From Hymenobacter sublimis (GTDB lineage Bacteria > Bacteroidota > Bacteroidia > Cytophagales > Hymenobacteraceae): a stretch of 64,000 nt of DNA. The notes under the pieces are model-generated. The model ran no database searches. It worked only from the letters and a program-made list of their open reading frames with translations, and was not told the DNA's origin. Where the stretch lies: the NCBI RefSeq assembly GCF_023101345.1, contig NZ_CP095848.1, positions 3,684,001 through 3,748,000 of the forward strand, read 5' to 3'. The number at the start of each line of letters is the position of its first letter. Position 1 is the first letter of the stretch. Shown piece after piece: positions 17,841 to 25,533 of this stretch. The position numbers and the translations under genes are program-made.

Positions 17841-18695
17841 ATGAAATTTCTTCCCGTTCTATTCCTGGCGGGCGCGCTGGCGGGTGCCGCTGGTACGGCC
17901 GCGGCCCAAGCCCCCGACTCGGCAGCGAAGCCGCGCTACACGCTGTTTCAACCTACCCCCCGCGCCCAGCTGCGCAAGCTCCACCCCGACCGCCCCGGCA
18001 TCACGGAAAGTGCTTTTACCATTGACCCCGGCCATTTTCAGGTAGAAGCCAACCTATTCCGGGTACGCAACGGCCGGGAACAGGGCGTTCGTCGGCGGGA
18101 GTTGCTGTTCAACCAGGCGGTACTCAAGCTCGGCATTTCAGAGCAGACTGATCTGCAGTTAGTGGTAGAATCGTATACCATTGAGAAAGAGTGGCCCCAG
18201 GAAAACGCAGCGCCGGAGCGCAACCGGGGTTTCGGCGACCTGACGCTGCGCGCAAAGCGCAACATCTTCGGCGACGACGGAGAGTCGCGGGGGGCGCTGG
18301 CAGTGGCTACGTTTGTGCGCGTGCCCACTGGCGGCAACGTTGGGAATGGGGGCTGGGAAGCGGGCGTGTCGGTTCCGTTCACGTACAAGCTGGCCGAAAC
18401 GTCGGAGTTGTCGGTGCAGATGCGCGGCAACTGGGAGCATGACCGGGACGCGGGGCAGCACTTTATATCCTTCATGCCCGCGGCCACCGTCAACCACGAC
18501 CTGAACAAAGTGCTGGGTGTATACGCCGAGCTAATGAGCAATTGGGACACTCGCCAAGCGCTGTGGCGCACTACCCTCAACGTGGGCCCGGAGTTCACAC
18601 TCAGCGAGAATTGCCAGCTTGATTTAGGCGCGGGCCTCCCCCTCACCCGCGAAACCTACTGGGAGTTTTTCCTGGGCCTAACGCTACGGCGCTAG
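17841..18695 (+). CDS. Outer-membrane transporter-like protein (phenol MetA-degradation channel family)
   Basis: A 284-residue protein with a signal peptide (MKFLPVLFLAGALAGAAG, cleavage after AAAQA) and a beta-barrel-like remainder. The opening RPGITESAFTIDPGHFQVEANLF is typical of the PF13557 family, outer-membrane proteins named after a phenol-degradation meta-pathway but widespread and of unknown cargo. It lies 75 bp after the TonB receptor on the same strand with no terminator between them, so co-transcription and a role in the same metal-related uptake are likely but unproven. The ATG at 17841 gives the signal peptide; the frame opens earlier at 17766 without one. A hairpin follows the stop. 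Confidence 0.82.
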   Translation: MKFLPVLFLAGALAGAAGTAAAQAPDSAAKPRYTLFQPTPRAQLRKLHPDRPGITESAFTIDPGHFQVEANLFRVRNGREQGVRRRELLFNQAVLKLGISEQTDLQLVVESYTIEKEWPQENAAPERNRGFGDLTLRAKRNIFGDDGESRGALAVATFVRVPTGGNVGNGGWEAGVSVPFTYKLAETSELSVQMRGNWEHDRDAGQHFISFMPAATVNHDLNKVLGVYAELMSNWDTRQALWRTTLNVGPEFTLSENCQLDLGAGLPLTRETYWEFFLGLTLRR

Positions 18696-18730
18696 ATAAA
18701 GCGCGCTTTACTAGATATAATATATAGAAG

Positions 18731-18773
18731 CCAAACAGCCCACTACTTCAGCTTGAAGCAGCGGGCTGTTTGG
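18731..18773. terminator. Hairpin between convergent genes
   Basis: ccaaacagcccactacttcagc and ttgaagcagcgggctgtttgg pair over about 20 bp with two mismatches and a very small loop. It stands between the outer-membrane gene (+) and the SPW-type gene (-) and can serve both. Confidence 0.7.
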
Positions 18774-18795
18774 CGAGTGGACGCTGGCAGGTTGG

Positions 18796-19170
18796 TTAGC
18801 CTCGGTCCGTCATCATGCTGCGGGTCTGGCCTTTCCAGTCGGTGATAAACCACGTAACAACCGAAACCACTCCCAGCATCCACGATAGGTTTCGCTCGGC
18901 GCTGCCGCTTTCAAAGTGGAACAGGAAAGGAGCTGCCAGCAAGGCCAGGCCGGTCAGCAAATCAAGCCAGCCGTGCACCGGGAAGGGAATTACTCGGAGT
19001 ATACCGAGCTTAAAGTCGGTGAGTAGGGTGATGAGCAGGTAGCCCCCGGCCAGTACAAAGCACGCAGTATCAACGGCCGGTTCCAGATCAAACATAATGG
19101 GCGCCATGGCCAGCACCGTAATGAAGGCGACATCAATGAAGCCATGAGCAGTAGGCGACAGAATCTTCAT
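18796..19170 (-). CDS. Small four-helix membrane protein, SPW-repeat type (copy A)
   Basis: A 124-residue integral membrane protein with four hydrophobic segments arranged as two similar halves: LSPTAHGFIDVAFITVLAMA and VIPFPVHGWLDLLTGLALLA. The repeated HGxxD element is the mark of the SPW-repeat/vitamin-K-epoxide-like small membrane proteins found in many Bacteroidota. The function is unknown. It is a clear paralogue of the gene 150 bp upstream (19321-19710). A terminator separates the two, so each has its own transcript. Confidence 0.8.
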   Translation of the reverse strand: MKILSPTAHGFIDVAFITVLAMAPIMFDLEPAVDTACFVLAGGYLLITLLTDFKLGILRVIPFPVHGWLDLLTGLALLAAPFLFHFESGSAERNLSWMLGVVSVVTWFITDWKGQTRSMMTDRG

Positions 19171-19267
19171 GGGAAAGACAACAGGTTGGTGAGTGAACAG
19201 TAAATCGGAGCCTAAACACGCAGACAGGCCGGGTTAGCCTGCGAGGCATTCGGGCAGTTCTTGACAA

Positions 19268-19297
19268 AAAAGCCCGACAGCACTACACTGTCGGGCT
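19268..19297 (-). terminator. Terminator after the SPW-type copy B gene
   Basis: On the minus strand agcccgacag, a 7-nt loop and ctgtcgggct are followed by a TTTTTT tract: a textbook intrinsic terminator just after the stop codon at 19321. Confidence 0.85.
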
Positions 19298-19320
19298 CTC
19301 AGGTGTAGTACCGCAGCAGC

Positions 19321-19710
19321 TTAGTGCTGGGGCATAACGTTTTTATGCGTTTGCGTGTGGGTATCGGCGCGCCAGTCAGTAAGCATCCAGGAACCCAGGA
19401 ATACTACCCCCATGACCATGAAGAAGTTACGGGCAAGGATGTTGTCGTCGTGAAAGCCGAAGATGAACGGAGCCGCCAGTAAAGCTAGGCCACTTACCAA
19501 CTCTAGCCCGCCGTGCATCGGAAACGGAATCATGCGCATGACGCCCAGCGGGAAGTCAGTCATCAGCGTGATGAGCAGGTAGCCGGCGGCTAGTACGTAG
19601 CAAGCCGTGGCGTAGGGGCCATCAAAGTCAAAAAGCGTGGGAGCCAGGGCAAACAAAGCAATGGTACCGTAGTCGAGCATGCCGTGCATGCGAGGCGATA
19701 TTACTTTCAT
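19321..19710 (-). CDS. Small four-helix membrane protein, SPW-repeat type (copy B)
   Basis: A 129-residue protein, paralogue of 18796-19170 with the same two-fold pattern: ISPRMHGMLDYGTIALFALA and MIPFPMHGGLELVSGLALLA. Copies A and B share the frame ATACYVLAAGYLLITLMTDFPLGVMR, region by region, with Cys at the same place. Tandem copies with separate terminators suggest different regulation. The upstream region (19711-20012) is AT-rich and carries a direct repeat that may be an operator. No function is known to me. Confidence 0.8.
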   Translation of the reverse strand: MKVISPRMHGMLDYGTIALFALAPTLFDFDGPYATACYVLAAGYLLITLMTDFPLGVMRMIPFPMHGGLELVSGLALLAAPFIFGFHDDNILARNFFMVMGVVFLGSWMLTDWRADTHTQTHKNVMPQH

Positions 19711-20012
19711 GTAATGAGGCAGTTAATGTGAATAACTGCTGATTCTTACGCGCCTGTTTTTTAAAAGGATATTGTTGAGCAATAAAAAATATATAATATC
19801 ACCTCAAAACAATACAATATTGTTGAGCTTTACTGGTTTTCACTACTTGCCCTGCGGTGTCGACAGCCCTAGCATTACCCCTCCCCAGGCAAACCCCTAA
19901 AAGTCCACTTGAAGCAGGCGTTCTTGGTCTAAACGGCGCTTACAACCTAAAAACTCCGTACGGGCATCATTATCAAGTACGGTAAGCAGCACCGAAAACT
20001 AGCGGGCGGGCC
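19711..20012. other. 302-bp gap, AT-rich, no gene seen
   Basis: The left part is markedly AT-rich for this genome (ataaaaaatatataatatc) and holds the promoter region of the SPW copy B gene. A 12-bp direct repeat is listed separately. The right part up to the lamin-tail gene stop has no recognisable feature or terminator. Confidence 0.5.
19769..19828. repeat. Direct repeat pair ATATTGTTGAGC
   Basis: ATATTGTTGAGC occurs at 19769-19780 and again at 19817-19828, 48 bp apart (between four and five helical turns). The second is extended to CAATATTGTTGAGC and contains the palindrome CAATATTG. The position 60-120 bp upstream of the minus-strand SPW gene fits a regulator binding site. Confidence 0.45.
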
Positions 20013-22622
20013 TCACAGCCGGGCGCCTACCACTACCGTTTTGCGGAACTCCCGCTTGGTGCCGCTGGGGGTAAACAGTTCCACGAGCAACACATAGTAG
20101 CCCACGGTTGCCTTCTGGCCCCGATCCGTCAGGCCGTCCCACTGCCAGAAGCCGCGCGTTGGCAGCGTTTCATTGCGCACCAGTTGGCGGGCCAGCCGGC
20201 CCTGGGCATCATAAATGGTCACGGAGCCGGCGTAGCCCGGTTCTTCCAGTTGGTAGGTAAGGGTAGTGAAGTCTTGCTGACCGTCTTCGTCGGGAGTGAA
20301 CAGCTCGGGGGCCACCGTGAGCAGCCCCGCCCCTTCCGGCTCGGTTTGCTGCTGGGAGTTGGCACGGCCCGGAGTGGCATAGCCCACGCTGCTAGCCGCG
20401 GAATGAAAGTTGCGCGCCTCGCTCGGCCCGGCAGCCCGAATCCGCTCTAATGATACGCCATCTGTTTGGTCCAGGAGCTTTAGGTGCTGCTTTTCGGAGT
20501 AGGCGTACTGGTCCAGCACCTGCGTCTGGGCGTCCAGCACTACCACGGTGCCGGCATCATCAGGGAAAGTCGGCAGGGCTGGTACCGCCACCAGATTTGT
20601 CGCATTAGCGCTGGCGGGATACTGATTCTGGACAATATCGGGGCGGGTTGTAAAGGCCAGCAAGCCACCGGGAGGTAGCAGCAGCGGCCCGCTGCTGATC
20701 GGCTCGGACCGGATGGTGCCACCAGTTACTTCCACACTACCGAGCTGCCAGCCCTGCACGTTCAGGTACTTACTGGAGCGGTTGAGCACTTCCACGAAAT
20801 CAACCCCACCCACCCGCGGGTTAAACAGAATTTCGTTGATGACTACGTCGCCGGGCGAGGGAGCAGCGGGCAGGGCAAAGGTGGCCGAGGTAGCTGGGCC
20901 GCTGGCGTTGCCCACGCAATCCAAGGCTTGCTGCACAGTTACGGTCAGGGGCTGATTCGGCGTCAGCGGGGTAGCCAGCGTTAGGTCTACCGTTCGAAAA
21001 TCGGGGGTAGCGGGGGCGGCGCGGGTAATGGGAGCCGTGGGGGTAAGCGTGTAGTGCGTCGGTACGGCCGCGGCGGTGCTGTCCAGCTTTTCGGCGAAGT
21101 AGAGCCGCACCGTAGTGGGGCTCAGGGCCACGGCGCGGAGCAGGACCGGCGGGGTGCGGTCGGGGTTGGTAGCGCGGATGGAGTTAGTCCGGCCGGGCGT
21201 ACCGCCGGTGGCATCGGTGCTGGCTCGCCAGTTTGGCGCCCCCGCGCAGGGGTTGCCGGGGTCCAGCATTTCCAAGGTCCAGCCGCCCTCCTTCTTGCGG
21301 GCATCTTGGTACCAGGCGTCGGTGTAGCTCACCTCGAACAGCGTGCGCCCATCCTTACCACGTAGTACCAGCTGGTCGGCGGCGTTGGATAGGCTGGGAA
21401 AGTTCGTTAGCCCGAATACCTTGCCGTAGCTGGCAAACTGGGCGGCGCGGGTGCTGCCACACACTACGGCGTACTCGCCCGGCAGCAGGGTAGCGCCGGC
21501 CGGAAACACGGCCGCGCTGGTACTTCCCGGTTTCAGCAGGCGCACTCCGGCCAAATCCAGCACCGCCGTAACCGAGGCGTTATGCACTTCCACAAACTCC
21601 GAGGCCGGCAACCCGACTACCGGCGTTTCATCGGCCATGATTTCCGTGATGAGCACCTGGTTCACGGTAGGCGCCACGGCAAAACCGTTGTTCTGGAACG
21701 TAGCCGTTAGCGGGCCAGCGGCTACGTTACCGAAGGCATCTGCCACGCCCCGCACCTCCACCGTATGGGCGCCCAGCGGTACATCGGCGGCCAGCGTCAG
21801 GTGCACGAGCGTTGGGTCGGCAGCATCCCGGGTAGCAGCCGTTACGACCGGGGTCCCGCTCCCCAGTAACCGGTAGCTGGCCGCTACCTGCGAGGCAGCT
21901 ACGGCTTCATTAAAGGTAATATCAAGTTGGCGGGCAGCCGTAACGGTGGCCCGCGTGAGCAGGGGCGCCGTGGCATCCGTTACCCGGAAGTCATCGAAGG
22001 TGAAGGCTCTGCTGTTGGCCTGCGAATACGTAGCATACACTCCGAAATAGGCACTGCGCTGGTGGATGGCATCGGTGGCCGTGCCCTCGCGCACGTAGGC
22101 CGTGCCGCCGGCTAGGTCCCGCTCCAGGGTCCAGACATGCTGGGTAGTGCGCGTGACGCGCACCCGCACGAGGTTGTTGGTGGTGGAGCTGAGGGTGCCA
22201 TCTTGGCCGTTCACCACGTACACCGGACTACCCGTGGCATCCTGGCGGAAGAGCGACACTTCATCGGCGGTACCGCCCAGGCGGACGAAGTAGCCCTTGG
22301 TGCCGCTGGCTTTCAGATCGGCTTGGTCGGCCATGAGCCACACATCGGCGTAGTTGCCGCCGCTGGTAGCCAGCTTGAGGTTGGCCCAGAACTCCCAGGT
22401 AGTGCCGGTGGTAGCGGCGCAAGGCGTCACCAACTGAATTTCGGTGCCGGTAACGGCCGGGCCATTGGTTTGCAGCTGCTGGGCGGAGTTGATTTGGAAA
22501 GCGGCCGCGTCGCCGGTCCAGACGGGGTTTTGGGTGAAGTTGGCGTCGGCGAAGGTGTCCGTGAGTTGAGCGCGGGCCGAAACAGCGCTCAGGAACAGCG
22601 CTAGGAATAGTACTTTTTTCAC
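20013..22622 (-). CDS. Exported lamin-tail-domain surface protein with FlgD-like C-terminal domain
   Basis: An 869-residue exported protein. Signal peptide KKVLFLALFLSAVSARAQ; then an LTDTFADANF lectin/laminin-like beta domain (to about 210); a first Ig-like stretch; lamin-tail domain 1 (about 325-470, VLITEIMADE then FVEVHNAS); a second Ig-like stretch; lamin-tail domain 2 (about 585-700, DVVINEILFNP, FVEVLNRSS); and a C-terminal ELFTPDEDGQQDF to FRKTVVVGARL segment. The last resembles FlgD-Ig/CHU-type C-terminal domains used for surface display. The start is a GTG at 22622; the frame stays open to 22820, but that part has no signal peptide and would overlap asd. The ligand is unknown. Confidence 0.87.
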   Translation of the reverse strand: MKKVLFLALFLSAVSARAQLTDTFADANFTQNPVWTGDAAAFQINSAQQLQTNGPAVTGTEIQLVTPCAATTGTTWEFWANLKLATSGGNYADVWLMADQADLKASGTKGYFVRLGGTADEVSLFRQDATGSPVYVVNGQDGTLSSTTNNLVRVRVTRTTQHVWTLERDLAGGTAYVREGTATDAIHQRSAYFGVYATYSQANSRAFTFDDFRVTDATAPLLTRATVTAARQLDITFNEAVAASQVAASYRLLGSGTPVVTAATRDAADPTLVHLTLAADVPLGAHTVEVRGVADAFGNVAAGPLTATFQNNGFAVAPTVNQVLITEIMADETPVVGLPASEFVEVHNASVTAVLDLAGVRLLKPGSTSAAVFPAGATLLPGEYAVVCGSTRAAQFASYGKVFGLTNFPSLSNAADQLVLRGKDGRTLFEVSYTDAWYQDARKKEGGWTLEMLDPGNPCAGAPNWRASTDATGGTPGRTNSIRATNPDRTPPVLLRAVALSPTTVRLYFAEKLDSTAAAVPTHYTLTPTAPITRAAPATPDFRTVDLTLATPLTPNQPLTVTVQQALDCVGNASGPATSATFALPAAPSPGDVVINEILFNPRVGGVDFVEVLNRSSKYLNVQGWQLGSVEVTGGTIRSEPISSGPLLLPPGGLLAFTTRPDIVQNQYPASANATNLVAVPALPTFPDDAGTVVVLDAQTQVLDQYAYSEKQHLKLLDQTDGVSLERIRAAGPSEARNFHSAASSVGYATPGRANSQQQTEPEGAGLLTVAPELFTPDEDGQQDFTTLTYQLEEPGYAGSVTIYDAQGRLARQLVRNETLPTRGFWQWDGLTDRGQKATVGYYVLLVELFTPSGTKREFRKTVVVGARL

Positions 22623-22706
22623 GAAGAATAAGCAGCAATACGTAAGGTAGCCGCCGCCAGTGGGGCGGGAATAATAGGGGGTGAAATATAACCACATTTC
22701 GTGATG

Positions 22707-22714
22707 TACCTTTG
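22707..22714 (+). promoter_or_regulatory. TAnnTTTG promoter element of asd
   Basis: TACCTTTG, an exact match to the Bacteroidota -7 element, ends 23 bp before the asd ATG in the 115-bp gap shared with the divergent lamin-tail gene. Confidence 0.65.
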
Positions 22715-22737
22715 CCGGCGACAAACACATAGAATCC

Positions 22738-23736
22738 ATGAAAGTAGCCGTAGTAGGTGCCACCGGCCTGGTCGGGGGCGAAATGCTGAAAGTACTGGCC
22801 GAGCGCAACTTCCCGGTCACTGAACTTCTGCCCGTAGCCTCCGAGAAATCGGTGGGCCAGGAAATTGAATTTCGGGGTCAGAAATACAAAGTGGTGAGCA
22901 TGGACGACGCCATTGCCGCTCGCCCGGCCGTTGCCATCTTCTCGGCCGGCGGCTCTATCTCCAAGGAGCAGGCGCCGCGCTTCGCTGAGGTTGGCACCGT
23001 GGTTATCGACAACTCCTCGGCCTGGCGCATGGACCCCACCAAGAAACTGGTGGTACCGGAAATCAACGCCAAAGAAATTACCGCCGACGATAAAATTATT
23101 GCTAACCCCAACTGCTCCACCATTCAGATGGTAGTGGCCCTGAACAAGTTGCACGAAACCTACAAAGTGCAGCGCATTGTGGTCAGTACCTACCAGAGCG
23201 TAACCGGTACCGGCAAAAAGGCCGTGGACCAGCTCATGCAGGAGCGCGCCGGCCAAGCCGCCAGCAACCCCGCCTACCCCTACCCCATCGACCTGAACGT
23301 GCTGCCCCACATCGACGTGTTCGAGGACAACGGCTACACCAAGGAGGAAATGAAGATGGTGAAGGAAACCAAGAAAATCATGGGCGACGAGAACATCCGG
23401 GTCACGGCTACCACCGTGCGCATTCCGGTAGTTGGCGGCCACTCCGAGGCCGTAAACGTGGAATTTGAGCGGGAATTTGAGCTGGAGGATGTGCGGCGCA
23501 TCCTGCGCGAAACCGAAGGTGTGGAAGTAGTGGACGACGTGAAAAACAACCGCTACCCCATGCCCAAAGACGTCCACGGCAAAGACGCCGTGCTAGTCGG
23601 CCGCCTCCGCCGCGACGAAACCCAGCCCCGTACCCTCAACATGTGGGTGGTAGCCGACAACCTCCGTAAAGGCGCCGCCACCAACGCCGTGCAAATTGCC
23701 GAGAAGATGCTGCAGATGGGCTTGCTGCAAGCGTAG
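22738..23736 (+). CDS. asd: Aspartate-semialdehyde dehydrogenase
   Basis: Reduces aspartyl phosphate to aspartate semialdehyde with NADPH: the branch-point step for lysine/diaminopimelate, threonine and methionine. The 332-residue product has the NADP-binding GATGLVGGEML loop at the N-terminus, SSAWRMDPTKKLVVPEIN, the catalytic Cys126 in NPNCSTIQ, and RIPVVGGHSEAVNVE with the acid-base His. The length is normal. It works one step before homoserine dehydrogenase (41127-42398) but is not linked to it here. It has its own promoter and ends in a long stem terminator. Confidence 0.97.
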   Translation: MKVAVVGATGLVGGEMLKVLAERNFPVTELLPVASEKSVGQEIEFRGQKYKVVSMDDAIAARPAVAIFSAGGSISKEQAPRFAEVGTVVIDNSSAWRMDPTKKLVVPEINAKEITADDKIIANPNCSTIQMVVALNKLHETYKVQRIVVSTYQSVTGTGKKAVDQLMQERAGQAASNPAYPYPIDLNVLPHIDVFEDNGYTKEEMKMVKETKKIMGDENIRVTATTVRIPVVGGHSEAVNVEFEREFELEDVRRILRETEGVEVVDDVKNNRYPMPKDVHGKDAVLVGRLRRDETQPRTLNMWVVADNLRKGAATNAVQIAEKMLQMGLLQA

Positions 23737-23747
23737 GTAACATACTT

Positions 23748-23814
23748 CTTTCAATAAAAACAACCCAGCGCCGATGCTGCTCTAGCACCGGCGCTGGGTT
23801 GTTTTTATTGAAAG
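23748..23814. terminator. Very long bidirectional hairpin terminator
   Basis: ctttcaataaaaacaaccca and its complement tgggttgtttttattgaaag frame an inner GC stem (gcgcc/ggcgc), giving about 30 paired bases. It fills the space between asd and the convergent hydrolase gene, whose stop codon is three bases away. Confidence 0.85.
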
Positions 23815-23817
23815 GAT

Positions 23818-24588
23818 TTAGTGCGGCACCTGCTTGCCAAACACCAGCTCCGCGAAGCCTTCGATGGCCTTGCGCGTGTCAGTGGGCCGCTCCAGAAAGC
23901 CTACGTGCCCGACATTTGCCAGCCATAGAACCGTGCTGTGGTCGGGGAGCAGGCTTTCTTCGTGGGTCTTTTCCAGGGGAACCGCTTTATCGTCTTTGCC
24001 GGCAATGAAAAGAACTGGGTAGGTAGCCTTTTCCAGCACCGGGCGCCGGTCGGGGCGGCGGGCCATGGCCTCCATGCTTCCCAGGGCCGTTTCTAGGGGC
24101 ACGGCCGCGCCAATGCGCTGCAGCATTTCCACGTGGTGCTCCATAGACTCGCGGTGAGCAGCAGAGAACTGAGGCTTCAGAAACTCCTCCGTGAAGGCCG
24201 CTACCCCGTGCTCTTCCAAAAACTTGCGGTTGCGCTGGCGCCGCTCCTGATCTTCTTCCAAATCTGGCAGAGCAGAGGAATGGAACAGGCAGAGGCCAGC
24301 CACCTGGGCCGGATACTTCTCGGCAAACGCCAAGGCCACGTAGCCGCCCATGCTGTGGCCGACCAACAAAACCTGATGAACACCTTCCGCTTTCAGCTGG
24401 GTCTGCACGTAGTCGGCGGCGGCTTCAAAGGAGTAATCAGAGCTGACTTGGGGGTCCGGGCCGTAGCCGGGCAGGTTGGGTTGCAGGGTGCGGTAACGGG
24501 TAGGAAAGTCGCGCAGAAAGTCGTCCCAGATTTCGTTGCTTTCCAGAAAGCCGTGCAGAAACACCAGGGTAGGCAGGGAATTACTCAT
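23818..24588 (-). CDS. Alpha/beta hydrolase (paralogue 2 of a tandem pair)
   Basis: A 256-residue cytosolic alpha/beta hydrolase. The start MSNSLPTLVFLHGFLES holds the oxyanion-hole HGF motif; the nucleophile elbow is LLVGHSMGGYVAL (Ser in GHSMG), the acid is in FIAGKDDKAVP and the His in LANVGHVGFLE. This pattern fits esterases and C-C hydrolases; the substrate is unknown. It is about half identical by eye to the gene at 24674-25441, so the pair came from tandem duplication; both are on the minus strand 85 bp apart. The ATG at 24588 matches the start of its sister. Confidence 0.9.
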   Translation of the reverse strand: MSNSLPTLVFLHGFLESNEIWDDFLRDFPTRYRTLQPNLPGYGPDPQVSSDYSFEAAADYVQTQLKAEGVHQVLLVGHSMGGYVALAFAEKYPAQVAGLCLFHSSALPDLEEDQERRQRNRKFLEEHGVAAFTEEFLKPQFSAAHRESMEHHVEMLQRIGAAVPLETALGSMEAMARRPDRRPVLEKATYPVLFIAGKDDKAVPLEKTHEESLLPDHSTVLWLANVGHVGFLERPTDTRKAIEGFAELVFGKQVPH

Positions 24589-24673
24589 AGCGTATAGGTA
24601 AAAAAAGAGCCACCCCGTTGTGGAGCGACCCTGCTTTTTGTACGTATCAACTCCGAGCCTCGTTAAAGTCGAG

Positions 24674-25441
24674 CTATTTCCCTTCGGCATGAAACACTAC
24701 CCCGGCGAAGTCCACCACGGCGCGGCGCGTCAGCTCTGGCTCCTCGAAGTAGCCTAGGTGGCCCACGTTGCTGAGCAGCAGGGCGTGGCTCTGGGCCGGC
24801 AGGGCCAGTTGGGGCAGCAGGCTTTCGGTGGGCACGGCTACATCCTCCTTTCCCGCAATAAACAGCACCGGGAAACGAGCTTCCTGCAGCACTTTGGTAC
24901 GGTCGGGGCGGTTTTTCATGGCTTCCAGAGCGCCGAGTACGGTAGCCTCCGGAATGGCACGGCCAATATCTTCCAGAAACTCGCGCTGCTCCAGCATCTG
25001 CTCCCGGTTGGCCGGCGCAAATAAGGGCCGGATAAAGGACTCCATGAACTTCTCAACTCCGTGGCGGCGCACAAAGTCCTTGTTCTTATCCCGGTTGGCC
25101 TTTTTCTCTTCCGAGTCGGGTAGAGCCGTGGAGTGGAACAGCACCAGCCCGGCCACCATGTCGGGGTAGCGCTCAGCGAAGGCCAGGGCCACGTAGCCGC
25201 CCATGCTGTGGCACACGAGTAGGGCCCGCTCCACGTTTTTCTGCCGCAACTGCTCGGCTACGTAGCGAGCCTGGGCCTCCATGCTGTAGTCGCGGATGTC
25301 GTGCACGTTGGTGCCGTGCCCGAGCAGGTTGAGGGTTAGCAGGCGGTAACCTTCCGGAAATTCGCGGGTGAATTCAGTCCAGACCTCCCGACTTTCAGCG
25401 AAGCCGTGCAGGAACAGGATAGTAGGTTGGGAGGATGACAT
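24674..25441 (-). CDS. Alpha/beta hydrolase (paralogue 1 of a tandem pair)
   Basis: A 255-residue sister of 23818-24588. The same elements occur in the same order: ILFLHGFAESREVW, nucleophile elbow LLVCHSMGGYVAL (Ser in CHSMG, with Cys where the sister has Gly), FIAGKEDVAVP and LSNVGHLGYFE. It is the promoter-proximal copy. A polar cap region with Glu/Lys-rich helices (EEKKANRDKNKDFVRRHG) lies between the elbow and the acid. The substrate is unknown. The start MSSSQPTILF at 25441 was taken; an in-frame TTG/ATG further upstream adds a non-conserved piece. Confidence 0.9.
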   Translation of the reverse strand: MSSSQPTILFLHGFAESREVWTEFTREFPEGYRLLTLNLLGHGTNVHDIRDYSMEAQARYVAEQLRQKNVERALLVCHSMGGYVALAFAERYPDMVAGLVLFHSTALPDSEEKKANRDKNKDFVRRHGVEKFMESFIRPLFAPANREQMLEQREFLEDIGRAIPEATVLGALEAMKNRPDRTKVLQEARFPVLFIAGKEDVAVPTESLLPQLALPAQSHALLLSNVGHLGYFEEPELTRRAVVDFAGVVFHAEGK

Positions 25442-25533
25442 AAGAAAAGCACCGCTACACAAGCGGCTATGCAGATTGAACGGGCACAATTACGCACTTT
25501 TGCCCGGTTCGTTCAGCTCCTCCCCTACCCACT

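Noticed and set aside
22261..23577. 438-codon open frame antisense to asd and reaching into the lamin-tail gene
   Set aside because: Rich in His, Val and Gly as expected for antisense of GC-rich genes; it crosses two well-supported genes and the asd promoter.
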